Shown: positions 27,201 through 34,200 of the stretch, piece by piece | Layout: every line of letters starts with the position of its first letter | Numbering within the stretch: the first letter of the stretch is position 1 | Assembly (NCBI GenBank): GCA_025920705.1 | Contig: JAPDLJ010000001.1 | Location: 1-64,000, forward strand | DNA: 64,000 bases | Direction of reading: 5' to 3' | DNA from: Candidatus Jingweiarchaeum tengchongense | GTDB taxonomy: Archaea > Nanobdellota > Nanobdellia > Jingweiarchaeales > Jingweiarchaeaceae | Made by a program: the position numbers and the translations under genes | The notes under the pieces: generated by a model | Database searches by the model: none | What the model saw: only the letters and a program-made list of their open reading frames with translations | What the model was told of the DNA's origin: nothing

Positions 27201-29805
27201 TGGTTCGTACTACCCGATGAGATTTTATGGGGAAGCGAAGGATGTCGCTGGCAATCCTTATTACATCGAATTTAATTTCTACAGACCTGGAAAAACAGAT
27301 CTACTTTTCAATGTCACAAGCAATCAAACAGGAATCTATGATAAGAACATTAGTGCTAGATTGTATGATATTGAAGTAAAAGCATTTGGAAATAAAATTA
27401 AGTTATATGGTACCAATCTGACAAAGTTCAACAATAGTGGTCTATACTCACCTTTAATATTGGATGATATTGCTGGTGCTTATATTGGCTATGGTGCACT
27501 TAGAGGATTATATGTTGATATAATAAACACAATTTATTACGTTAGTGGTAGTTTAATGATCGATTTTGCTGGAATACCCATCCATTCAATAAATTGGGTT
27601 GGAGTGTATAAGTGTAATAGCTTTGATAGATACAACAAAAAATGTAATCCTAGCGGTAATATTACAAATCCTTGGAATAGGATTGGTGGAGCAATCATTG
27701 GATATACAGCAAATATAAACTTGAGCTCATTTTCAGCATACGCTGCTGCTGAATATATTTGTGGAAATGGAATTTGTGAAAGTGGTACTGGTGAGAGTAG
27801 TGCAAATTGTCCAATTGATTGTCCAACCGAAGTTCCAACACCACCAGGTGGTGGTCCTGGAGCACCGGTGATACCAACACCAACAGTAAATCTAACAAAC
27901 ATCACAGAGGCACTTGTCAATATCACAGAGAAGATTGAGGAACTTATACCAATTCCATCAATGACTGTGATCACAAAATCAATATATGTTGTTTTGTATC
28001 CTGGTGAATATAAAATAGAGTCGATTGATATCACAAACAATTTGAATAGGAAGATAAAAGTAAATATTTCAGTCGAAGGTGCTGCATGGGAATTTGTACA
28101 ATTCGAGAAAACTGAATTCGAAATTGATCCGAGAAGAATTGAGACGATTAATATAAAATTGTATGCATTACCAACTGCACTACCTGGCATTTACACAGGT
28201 AAACTAATTGTTAAAACTGAAAACTTGACAAGCATCATTCCAATTACAATAAAAGTTGAGCTCGCAAGGGAAGCACTTCTTGATATCAAAATTGAGACAA
28301 TAACAAAGGTAATTAAACCAGACGAGCCACTACAATACCGTGTATCATTGTATAATATGGGTACTACAAAGAAGGTGGATGTAACGATAAATTACTCGAT
28401 TAGAAGTATTGAATTTAATAGAACAATATTGAGTCAGCAGGAAACACTAGCGATAGAGACTTCGCTCTCATTCAGAAGATCAATAAAACTACCAAACGAC
28501 ACAAAGCCTGGCAAATTCATCATAGAAGCAGTCGCGTATTATGACAATAGAACTGCAAGTTCCATCGACACATTTGATATTGCTGTAACTCCGTTCGTCG
28601 TTAATATATTCTGGCAGATTTTCACATCACCCTTCACTTATGCAATCATTGCAATTGTCATTGCGATTTATTATGGCAGAAAGTACTATTTGATGTGGCT
28701 CGCAAAGAAGAAGGCAGCAGCTAGATACATCTTCCCTGTTAGCTTCAATAAATTACCAAAGGCAGGTAGAAGATCCATACTCGTTGGTAAAATTGCTGAA
28801 ACAGAATATCCTGCTTATTTTGACATAGACAACCTGACAATGCACGTTGTAGATGCTGGAGGTACTGGTGCTGGAAAATCAGTTTCAGGAATGATAATTG
28901 CTGAAGAACTGTTGAAGAAGGGCATTCCTGTAATCGTATTTGATCCAACACTGCAATGGACTGGTTTTATAAAACCTTGTAGAGATAAGAAGATGCTGGA
29001 GAAATATCCAAAATTTGGATTAAAAACGAGTGATGCGAGGGCATTTCCAACGAACATAATTGTAGTCACAGACCCTGAGATGGATATTAACATAAAGGAA
29101 ATTGCAGCCAGGAAAGGTGAAATAACGGTGTTTTGTTTGAGTAAGCTCACGCCTGAGCAGTTGGATAAATTTGTAAGAAGGACGATAGATGCAATATTTG
29201 ATGTTAGTTGGAGTGAATCAAAGGAATTGAGATTATTAGTTGTTTACGATGAGGTGCATAGATTACTGCCGAAATACGGTGGAAAGGGTGGTTACACCGC
29301 GCTTGAGAGGGGATGTAGAGAATTTAGGAAATGGGGAATTGGATTGTTCATGATATCGCAGGTATTGATGGACTTTAGAGGAGCGATAAGGGCAAACATT
29401 GGGACGGAGATACAGCTAAGGACGAAATACGAAGGTGATATTGGAAGAGTGAAACAGAAATATGGTCCAGAGTATTCAGCAACACTTCCAAAATTAAGAA
29501 TAGGTAGTGCAATGGTGCAGAATCCGGATTACAACGATGGTAAACCTTATTTCATTGAATTTAGACCATTATTACATGATACATTCAGGATAACAAATGA
29601 AGAATTAGAAACGTATAAGAAATTACAAGAATCAATTAGTGAAATAGAGAAAAAAATTAAAGATTTGAAGGATAAAAAGATAGATACATATGATATAGAG
29701 ATAGAATTGGGACTTGCAAAAGAAAAATTGAAACAAGGTTTGACACATATGGCCGAAACTTATATTGAATCGATGAAAGAAAAATTAAAGCGTTTGGAGA
29801 AGTGA
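15217..29805 (+). CDS. Giant surface protein (4862 aa) fused to cytoplasmic HerA/VirB4-like ATPase
   Basis: One uninterrupted frame of 14.6 kb. Residues 9-78 hold three hydrophobic helices. Outside: Ig-like domains; a DUF2341 domain (about 454-565, WWNKSWQRRKPITISN) with a concanavalin-like part to 727; about nine Ig-like repeats of 95-100 residues (about 980-2095) ending in YYYN; four supermodules of 430-470 residues (2095-3998) of NEW3/CARDB-like beta-domains; CGNGICESG (about 4182); a Pro-rich hinge; two more beta-domains. One helix (about 4463-4490) crosses the membrane. The last 370 residues are an ATPase: Walker A DAGGTGAGKSVSG (about 4547), Walker B LLVVYDEVHRLLP (about 4676), motor-type FMISQVL, then a coiled tail. 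N-x-S/T sites are very dense. Domain families are recognised; the role (contact, transfer or anchoring) is inferred. GTGA overlap couples the next gene. Confidence 0.93.
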   Translation: MVNMKRDKAFYVVLVLVLFIFLSISFTNQMIAQILLLLVLSSFIFIRVNVIPNKKAISRVVLYLIVIIFFVFYQFYFSRLIDVVFAATVWNFVSPTPTNNTCTTQGPINATVIDGSPSLCKLYVSQNPGSGWSIHEMSLTLGSPNYCYNGTWWQSVSNGRWYYKVNMTDVNGVSSFSNGDYERTFVLDTANPSVTANPTKYPPGQTRAKNGDNVTFNVTVIDSTIAPCGVKNVTVHLSLGFNCTQGEILNLIKYGATDYYVGNCTVDATNEGTYYLPVYAYDNVDHLNDSVQVTVSVDYTPPTVTITSPTNTQYNTSSINLTFTANDNIASTMTCQRTLDGVTTLIGAVNNNTENTTIMNLEPGVHQVNVTCWDDAYNNGTSSTITFGVWRYIYANVTRNPEAPANLSRVPGCSIPTSITWNVTDIKDEFDNPINGTLLNVTWRGNTVWNGNIYTWWNKSWQRRKPITISNVNTSDLIDYQVVMNITYDNDMQSDFSDIRFTWYNKTSGVEVEIPYWIENKSDSNWVYVWVKIPIIYASSNTTIYVYYKNTTLVSSKSNGRDTFDLFDDWESGIVNTSYWTTGGSVSPYWITHTSTKYQGSYSSGNNDIGDLQISWIKKSINLLMPGKLEFYWSVSSESCCDFLYYCIDNDGCTRTSGYISRIAGTVGWTFVNYNLTAGTHSIKFAYEKDISVSYGSDTGWIDFVKVRKYVYPEPTSSIGTEEQIENLNLLPLSGVFDIPNDNVLGESDDFLNITITKPYYFAYTNNSSDYHIQGVLNQSGSLISWTPSGSAIDNFEPSIEGGPSVSASYLIRDDLSVTLTENTHYIKTNYGDWNASDNNAGDTIIPNTTFTGINNYCGTVTFSKSYLVHGKISDISSIIWSPSGNNIDRFYGGSYGGPDVSYGSLVVIDNKGNVVAPTNYSENKIGDWNASDNNAGDVIISNLNITSKLDAGSCGTLNCYWHGYVNQTKSYTVWANLTIKSVAPPNATIVYRSNCNTPYNVTLRVNLTDDKGNLVSGANTIIYHPSGTCSVNDENNGYYNCTYDPSDTIVPGLYTWTAEASKNYYYNTGNATLLYLEIRGCSNINITQPLNTSSFNRSQTMDIKVNITDEFNQPVSDVGVTCELTKANGVKVYPNCIYNLSSYLWEANYTFANDDPVGIWYLKVNVSGSYSYAEKIYEITLFGKLNVTSVLTKDKVDRGSDWGYGTIALLNASINDESGPVSDVYVKFYANDNFIGENTTDSSGIARLYWDPDDNLNVGAYKIEVEAYKTYYYNDTSKSLNNYTDVYGKLFVRNVSSPVNVDRKNNYGYGTIAILEVNVSDDLYVPINASTVEFYINTSVVGTNTSGVNGYYKYNWDPDNNLNPGIYVFYANARDVQYYHNYTDTVPNSTITVWGKLNITSFGFTDKEIYRIGESTVLSVNVSDENDVAVNNAIVSFVRDSSIINVTNTTNGYASYTYDPSDTITPNNYTMYVNVSKQYYYNDSKQDWLLIKGKINLTIISPNTGQKFYRNNTVQLNSNVTDENNVEVSPDWSEWKKIFPTQEVISNQPDYDWNIPYNYPKGLLSIQFNATKMYYDIVGAIPSVDITIWSKANVTILNSPQDLNRGNNITIVARVSDHFTNENLGGYDIGWFVNDVNIANYTTAPDGTSSYYWITNCSYDVGVNWINATIGNDTSNYIDANIANSKIDIHLIGNLSTSIISPHLDSLYHINDVIQLNSSTIDDCNNYVIPVVTWRNETDVIQSGINATWTIPLTYNKGPTNITIYANKSYYYNATNSTRIIIYRWVNITDLNPINVTYPVGTIINFTCFVRDANLSLGIENYPVNFYKNGVLQNVSYTNTSGLALWIWNTTNELSNNYTIKCNITDNATLYLNKSHPYEQQGNITIERRLWIINISVDNRTIYRNDTWAILNNLPYATNITVEVWDAAINPASNVIVHFFNSTNEMGNCTTNSDGKCSVIFNPPDTIIVQNYTILINATKIGNDPSFTENTTIEILGVLRINASNYPTGLDVNYENETIEATIEHDILITDVILNITLPNSTVISSQMQSMGNNNYVLNYTPKINGTHSYFVYAIDASNFLNQSSTAYFTAYRNTTLSTKHAPQLITITNMTYFNTQQLQVSLNVTNLGPSSAYYTNLSVQTPSGWISNYNGNCGLIKDGESCLRTVDITVPSNTSPGIYYLNSNTTWMNPDNTYSYITNVTTVNVTSNPLLNISQNSIGVVVQHNSYNITIFTVQSIGNDNLSNIQFDCYTGIVCTNFSVSFSPSSISFLGRGNSQDVNVNVSVPLGFAMGNYTGIIRANATSSVCNPSSNCWDEVEINIEVPPSSTWYAEEKNFSLARVNTSSTGFIGNITINNTGNTPIQFTWEAYGNISYMLIGENITVENQTVKNMTISYSIPHTLNDTNNTPAFYAGGIRIIAINGVPQSMNFSVNFSVYDTFAPNINNFSLDSNFIDINYGVLGITANVTDNVKVQSVYVEFSRPGKKFSNLMTNVYDDIYYYSCKADGSCIDALGIWNIKISTFDTANNPENPPPGYNVNSSGYLQVEVVGNTSVDILTIPVINVSNITQGYVYEFNITPIFNNTFKGTAFYSNLSLNISYPLTIDNVSTKTINFGNVSRYSAVNQTLLVKIPSGTVPGTYLINYNASWMNADNTHNSNINQTTINVLSNPLLNIVEDYILTTIAHGSSNATTFNLSSYGNDNLSNIEITCVSGTVCTNPCFDVLFDKNYLNLSAGNSSIVTVSVNVGLGCSPGNYTGIIRANATSSVCNPSSNCWDEVEINVSVLTSPTWGITPNYLSQIVYDNSSGNLIDILVNNTGNVQINLSITLSGNATTPTQLINVTETDVSVDKVSTKNVTVTYDIPNNQIPGIYQAIITFTNTSSPANPTQVNVTIYIDVRDPYSPTISNPNLSKTALEANFESLTINATITDNVAISEAWVNITLPNMSNNIIFMNNIGDNLYSTTYKPPIGGSYGVTIYANDTSNNIASMYAGSFNVIGKTTGNLKQTPTSISFNNITYLQGAQFDVHLNITNVGNTTMRYLNLTVLVPQDEYDCENGKCKWNFTCSGLNCNGSGISCGNLTINESCDGNFTIFVPKGTSGGTTNNIFGAAFWLDPDLTIGNTTNYTSVTVASNPVINVTPLVVSNSIEQGKISVLGSINISSYGNSPLYTMNYTSVGGNLPYAWLSFAPEIVNIPVGVRRNLDISVSVPFGQNPGIYNTTLIVNATGSAPFCDPSSSYYNPNSKCWEFVNLSLNVPENWSWSRYPSSDYIIVPITTSGQINITVNNTGNMDINFEVQYSGDTSILDPFRPTSLFSPKQSSNLLQVGYNGTISGLYNVLIKLVNLSIPSPYPKEQTTNITLNVTNVPPNIQNVSIAPSILDVNYQKVNISAVVTHPASSVYVWANITKPDNSITTIPMSGVGNTYSATYTPEQEGMYGVTIYANESRDGLMSSSGIYNFLAFATTSLELISIPNETAVYKITQYDGNITNLNITVRNTGMATAYNTVVSLQAPQGWTLIPTMINYGNITRNSANSTIVTITIPKGTPPGNYYVNLNLSWMNPNNVVSTVTSNVRFEVAQNPFANFTTKEASSVTLDGYSNYTILTLNSTGNIDATDISISCVSGPCSNLSTTISPPFISYLAIGNTRDINISFSVPVGYPAGTHVIGINAFTPINSDAANISITVPPNYSWNRTPSSIFARVGVSENYTTTEIGRIEVDNLGNIEMFFNITIDNSTYIYPNVTVLQVPRQSKGVVGVRTVVPSERGTHNATITIINNLTKEEMNTTVNLEVTELRVNVISPISNELRPVKLNDTLEVFANVTYQGVPLTDGVNWTIELSNAIYGITKQCDVNNATYQTDRWRITCIIPETRDATLYDLVVSAYAYDPSINTISSSTRTNAIFYEDITPPKFVGVNISSVQPNEIAVIKVNVTDNVAVSDAWVEIMYPNYSTTSANLTYIENLWQMSFNDTSQIGDYELKIYAKDNSNNLNQTYSWFGSYYPMRFYGEAKDVAGNPYYIEFNFYRPGKTDLLFNVTSNQTGIYDKNISARLYDIEVKAFGNKIKLYGTNLTKFNNSGLYSPLILDDIAGAYIGYGALRGLYVDIINTIYYVSGSLMIDFAGIPIHSINWVGVYKCNSFDRYNKKCNPSGNITNPWNRIGGAIIGYTANINLSSFSAYAAAEYICGNGICESGTGESSANCPIDCPTEVPTPPGGGPGAPVIPTPTVNLTNITEALVNITEKIEELIPIPSMTVITKSIYVVLYPGEYKIESIDITNNLNRKIKVNISVEGAAWEFVQFEKTEFEIDPRRIETINIKLYALPTALPGIYTGKLIVKTENLTSIIPITIKVELAREALLDIKIETITKVIKPDEPLQYRVSLYNMGTTKKVDVTINYSIRSIEFNRTILSQQETLAIETSLSFRRSIKLPNDTKPGKFIIEAVAYYDNRTASSIDTFDIAVTPFVVNIFWQIFTSPFTYAIIAIVIAIYYGRKYYLMWLAKKKAAARYIFPVSFNKLPKAGRRSILVGKIAETEYPAYFDIDNLTMHVVDAGGTGAGKSVSGMIIAEELLKKGIPVIVFDPTLQWTGFIKPCRDKKMLEKYPKFGLKTSDARAFPTNIIVVTDPEMDINIKEIAARKGEITVFCLSKLTPEQLDKFVRRTIDAIFDVSWSESKELRLLVVYDEVHRLLPKYGGKGGYTALERGCREFRKWGIGLFMISQVLMDFRGAIRANIGTEIQLRTKYEGDIGRVKQKYGPEYSATLPKLRIGSAMVQNPDYNDGKPYFIEFRPLLHDTFRITNEELETYKKLQESISEIEKKIKDLKDKKIDTYDIEIELGLAKEKLKQGLTHMAETYIESMKEKLKRLEK
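17710..17745 (+). repeat. 36-bp exact direct repeat, copy 1 (inside giant gene)
   Basis: Identical to 17995-18030, 285 bp (95 codons) downstream in the same frame. Encodes GDWNASDNNAGD in two neighbouring similar domains, consistent with a domain duplication. Confidence 0.9.
17995..18030 (+). repeat. 36-bp exact direct repeat, copy 2 (inside giant gene)
   Basis: Second copy of the repeat at 17710-17745. The flanks of both copies also encode similar protein (SISTW-like strands then FYGGSYGGPD versus FEPSIEGGPS), so the repeat unit is a whole domain. Confidence 0.9.
22093..22179 (+). repeat. 87-bp near-identical direct repeat, copy 1 (inside giant gene)
   Basis: Matches 23473-23559 at 86 of 87 bases (A/G difference in gacaag versus gacgag). 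Encodes GNYTGIIRANATSSVCNPSS and the following NCWDEVEIN. Flanking protein is only moderately similar, so this short DNA identity stands out. Confidence 0.92.
23473..23559 (+). repeat. 87-bp near-identical direct repeat, copy 2 (inside giant gene)
   Basis: Second copy, 1380 bp (460 codons) after the first, which gives the period of the supermodule. Recent gene conversion or strong constraint on this segment could explain the identity. Confidence 0.92.
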
Positions 29806-29810
29806 TAAGG

Positions 29811-31232
29811 ATGGAATTAAATTTACCTTTTTTGAAGAGGGAGGAAAAGGGAGAAAGCGAAGAGGAGAAAAGGAAAGATAGGGATAATAATAAAAAGGAG
29901 GAGGAAAAGAAGAAGAAATTGACTGAAGCAAAGACTGTGGGTGAGATGGCTGCAATCTTGCAGGAAATTCCAGTGGAAGATGAGGAAGTGAAAGAGGAAG
30001 AGAAAAGGGAAGAAAAAGCTGGCATAGAAATTGATCCAAAGCAATTGTTTATAGAAATTGAAAAAATGAAGGTTGAGATTGATGGAATAAAAGAAGATAA
30101 GACAAGAATTGAGGAAAAAATTGATAGATTCGTTGAGAGTATTGGTGAGCTTAGAAGTCTGTTATCACAAAGGGAAGTGTCATTCAAGGAACAGGAAATA
30201 AAGCTCAATAAATTAGTTGAAATTGTGGGTGAAATAGACCCAACAAAGTATGGCGTAGAGCTAAAAAAAATTGAAAAGGATGTTTCTATTCTACAAGCAA
30301 GAATAGAAAAATTGGAAAGAATAAGTGTTGATTTAGTTAAAGACTTACAATCGCTACGGGATATCTTGGATAAAGTGAAGGACATCTCTACTATAATGGG
30401 AATGAATAGGGAATTAAGTGAAAAATTAGCGAAGATTGAGGATATTGGAAGTAAAGTGGAAAGAGATACAAATAAAGTTGAAAAAATGTACGCTGAAATT
30501 GATAAAAAAATTATGGATATACCGATGCTAAAAGAAAAAAATGAGAAGTTGGATGGACTTTTAAAGGAGCTTTTGATGAGTGTTGATGAAATTAAAATCA
30601 GATTAGATGCTTGTATAAGTAAAGATGACCTTGATTCATTAAGAGAAAGTATGAGGGAAGAAACGAGAGTACAAGTCGAAGATTTAAGGAAAGAGATTGA
30701 GGAAATGAAAATATCAAAACCTGTCGAAGAAAAAATCGAAGAGATTAAGAAATTTCCAAGTGAAAGTGAGATCGAGGAATTAAAGAGGGAGAGGGAAGAA
30801 ATAATCAGGTTTTTGAGCGCGCTTGAAGATGAATACAGGGAAGCCACAATCTCTGAGAAGAGTTATCAAGAAGCAAAAGAAAAAAACACGGTAAGATTGC
30901 ATCAAATTGAAAAGAGATTGAAGGAAATAAAGGAGATGGAAGAACAGATGGAAATTGAGAAGCAAATATTTACTGCGAAAAAAGCAATTGATGAGATAAA
31001 TCGGGTGAGTGAAGAGTTAAATAAGAAACTTACTGATATTGAGAAAAAATTAACAAGTGTTGATTTACTTGTATCTGACATCCAGAACATTAAAAATAAA
31101 TTAACGCAGTTGGAGGAAAGCGATAAAAAAATTATAAGTGATAGCACAGCATTATCAAATCAATTTAATCAAATAAAATCGATCTTTGAAAAAAGACTAA
31201 AAGAAATGTCAAAAATTGTGGAAGAGTTATAG
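29811..31232 (+). CDS. Long coiled-coil protein of giant-surface-protein operon
   Basis: The protein of about 473 residues is almost wholly helical and charged, with no membrane segment, and so is cytoplasmic. A Glu/Lys-rich head (about 1-75) is followed by heptad-repeat coiled coil from about 85 to the end, with a few breaks (EIDPTKYG, KFPSESE). A segment near residues 330-370 (ALEDEYREATISEKSYQEAK, then IEKRLKEI) resembles the C-terminus of the next gene's product. The start is ATG 29811; GTG 29802 overlapping the upstream stop, with GGAG just before it, is an equal alternative. Likely a partner or scaffold for the cytoplasmic parts of the two surface proteins; FlaD/SMC-like resemblance is only structural. 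Exact function unknown. Confidence 0.85.
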   Translation: MELNLPFLKREEKGESEEEKRKDRDNNKKEEEKKKKLTEAKTVGEMAAILQEIPVEDEEVKEEEKREEKAGIEIDPKQLFIEIEKMKVEIDGIKEDKTRIEEKIDRFVESIGELRSLLSQREVSFKEQEIKLNKLVEIVGEIDPTKYGVELKKIEKDVSILQARIEKLERISVDLVKDLQSLRDILDKVKDISTIMGMNRELSEKLAKIEDIGSKVERDTNKVEKMYAEIDKKIMDIPMLKEKNEKLDGLLKELLMSVDEIKIRLDACISKDDLDSLRESMREETRVQVEDLRKEIEEMKISKPVEEKIEEIKKFPSESEIEELKREREEIIRFLSALEDEYREATISEKSYQEAKEKNTVRLHQIEKRLKEIKEMEEQMEIEKQIFTAKKAIDEINRVSEELNKKLTDIEKKLTSVDLLVSDIQNIKNKLTQLEESDKKIISDSTALSNQFNQIKSIFEKRLKEMSKIVEEL

Positions 31233-31241
31233 TGATTTTTA

Positions 31242-34200
31242 ATGCTAAGATCATGGAAAAGATTGGTTATATTAGCGATATGGTGCTTATTCTTAATTAG
31301 TTTTTCAAAGGCTGAATGGTGGAATACTTCATTTCATTACAGAGTACCAGTTAATATAAGTACTGGAAACTATAACAGGACTGAATGGCCGATTGAGATA
31401 AGAATAAACTTTACACAATTAATTTATGATCTAAAGGGTAGATATGAGATATTTGATAATAATTCTATTCGTGTCATAGAATATGATTCAGATGGTTATG
31501 TAATAAATGATAACAACGGACTTGGAATCGTCTCACAATTTGACGAAGATGAAGATTACGATGCAACTTATAATGCTGTTGGTGAATTGGTCTTTCTATT
31601 AAATGGAACAACACCTGCTAATACCACCAGGTACTTTTACATTTATTTTGATACAATGGAAAATCAAAAACAACCTCCAAGCTACCAGACAAATTTGACA
31701 TATGTGTGGGATGATGAAGAATTTAATGTGAATAACTCAATTTACAGACTTTGGATTGATACGCTTAGAAACGATAATACATCCGGAATATATAAAGTAA
31801 ATTTTACAGATGGTAGACTGCTCACCGAAATTGCGCCAAGCGGAAGAACGCTTGAGTATGTTAGTTATTGGAATTCAACAAACCAATTCATGTATAACCT
31901 TTCCCACCAAATGAAAATTTTGTATGCAGGACCGGTAAGAATTGTTGTAGAACAGTTGGGAAATGAATCACTTTGGAACTCTAATGTTCAAACAAACCAA
32001 ACAAAATTAAGGAAGAAGTATGTCTTCTATGAGAAAAATCAGTGGATAAGGATAAATGAAACATTAAGTAATGTGCATACGACAGATATAGATAGGTGTT
32101 CGAACGATCCAACATATATACCTGGTGCTCCTGGAACAAGTGATTATATATACGCACTTGCGATTGACGCGAGGAGAGGAAATTTCTATGGAAATGCATA
32201 CGTAATAAATGATTGGGTATCTGTCTTTAATTCAAGTACTGCTGTTGGTATGGGTGTAATACTTTTATATAATTCAACACCAAACTATTTTGTAGACTAT
32301 AGTGACACTTGGGGTAGGATTGGAGTACAGTTGGACAATACAACAATTCCAATTAATGAAAGCATTTCTTTCTCTGCTATTTTGTATTTTAATAACATTT
32401 CTTCGCATAGCCCAATTGAAGAATTGAGGAATAGAGTATTTGCTCCTGTTTCCATTTCAATGGGCAATGCAAGCGCATGGTATATAAACATCACAACGAT
32501 AACTAATCACGACGTTTACAATCGAAAAGAAATGGTAAGTATAATTGCAAATGTCACTTCTGATCCTTGGAACCTTGTAAACTATGTAAATGCTACGCTT
32601 GATTTAAATTCTCTTTTAATGCAACTTACTTATGCTGGATTTAAGTATTATACTGGTAATTACACGTTTGCAAACAACGATACGACGGGTGTTTGGAACA
32701 TTACAACAATTGCTTACGATTCATCTTGGCAATTTTTAAATCAATCTTCAAAATTGATAAACCTAACAGATATTTACAACATGAACTTGACGATAAGAAA
32801 CAAGTATGGACCGATCTCAAGAAAGTTGATTACTGATGTGGGTATAAAAAATTATAGAAATGATACAAACATTGTTGGTATTCCGCAGTCAAATTTCAGT
32901 TGTAATTTAACAATTTTAGAATTTTCTGAAATCGGAAATGGCTTATACAACCTAAATTTTACTGCTCCAATTGAAATCGGTAATTATACATTATTCTGTA
33001 ATATAAATTTCAACGGAAACGTTGGCAATTCAACTGACAGCTATATTACAGAAGAAAATAAGACGCAAGTGAGTATTGAACTTTTACCAGACAATATCAC
33101 AGCCACAAATATCACTTCAACGAATTCACAGATTTTTGAGATGAATTTAACAGCAATTAACCTCAGAAATGGTACGGCATACAAAGCTAACATCACGATT
33201 TCTCTACCAACAAATTGGAGTGCAACGCAAACATTTTTCAATTGTGGTGATATTGCACCGAGTAACAATTGCACTATATATTTCAATGTGACGATTCCAA
33301 GTAAGACCCATTCTGGAAATTATGTAGTAAATGCGACGATTGCTTGGATGAATCCTGATGGATCAATAAATCAAACGAGTGACTTTTCGAATGTAAATGT
33401 TACATCGAACATTACTCTCTATATTCCTGAAAATGAACTAATTGCAGTGGTTGAGCATGGGAGAAATATGCAGATTGGAAACTTTACCTTAAATTCGCTT
33501 GGCAATGATCCTGTATCAAATATTAGTTTTTCATATCAAATTGCTGAAAACATATCCATCATCTTCACACCAAGTGATATTTCTTATTTGGATTCTGGAG
33601 AATCTATTGTTGTATTTGTAAACGTTTCTGTTCCGGCTGGCTACGCACCTGGAAATTACATAGGAAACATCACAATAGATACCGAAAACGATGGAAGCAA
33701 AACATTGTTATTGAACATAGATGTGCCATTGAACAGAACTTGGACAAGGATCCCAAGCGCATGTTATAAATATATAGCTGCACCTGTGGGTTTTGCATGC
33801 AATATCACAATAAATAACACAGGAAACGCTGAATTAAATTTTACCATACATCCAAATGCGACTTCCGATTCAATGGTAAATCAAACATGGCCGAATGTGA
33901 CGAGCATCTTCTTAGAAAAACAGACTTCTTATGTGCTGCCAATCTTTTATAATATCACTGGATTAAACAATGGAACATTTCAAACGACATATACAATAAC
34001 AGCAAACCAATCGGATGCAATTCCACAAAATTTAACAACGATCGTTAATATCACAATTTCACTTGGTCCTGAAATAAACATCACAATTTATCCAAGTTTA
34101 ACAGAACAGATGAGTGATATCGTAATAAATGCGAGTTTATATGATAGGTCTTATACTGGGATATCTTGGGTAAAAATAAATGTGACGAGACCCAATGGAA

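Noticed and set aside
27537-28190. 217-codon minus-strand frame inside the giant gene
   Set aside because: Covered by the continuous plus-strand frame with domain evidence; composition is an antisense shadow.
15217-29805. The giant frame as an assembly chimera of a surface protein and an ATPase gene
   Set aside because: The frame is continuous through the membrane helix and hinge, codon style is uniform, and operon overlap with the next gene is intact; still worth a read-level check.
29657-30847. Long minus-strand frame (396 codons) opposite the coiled-coil gene
   Set aside because: Ser/Leu/Ile/Phe-only composition is the antisense shadow of Lys/Glu/Asp-rich coiled-coil codons; no start signal or family motif.
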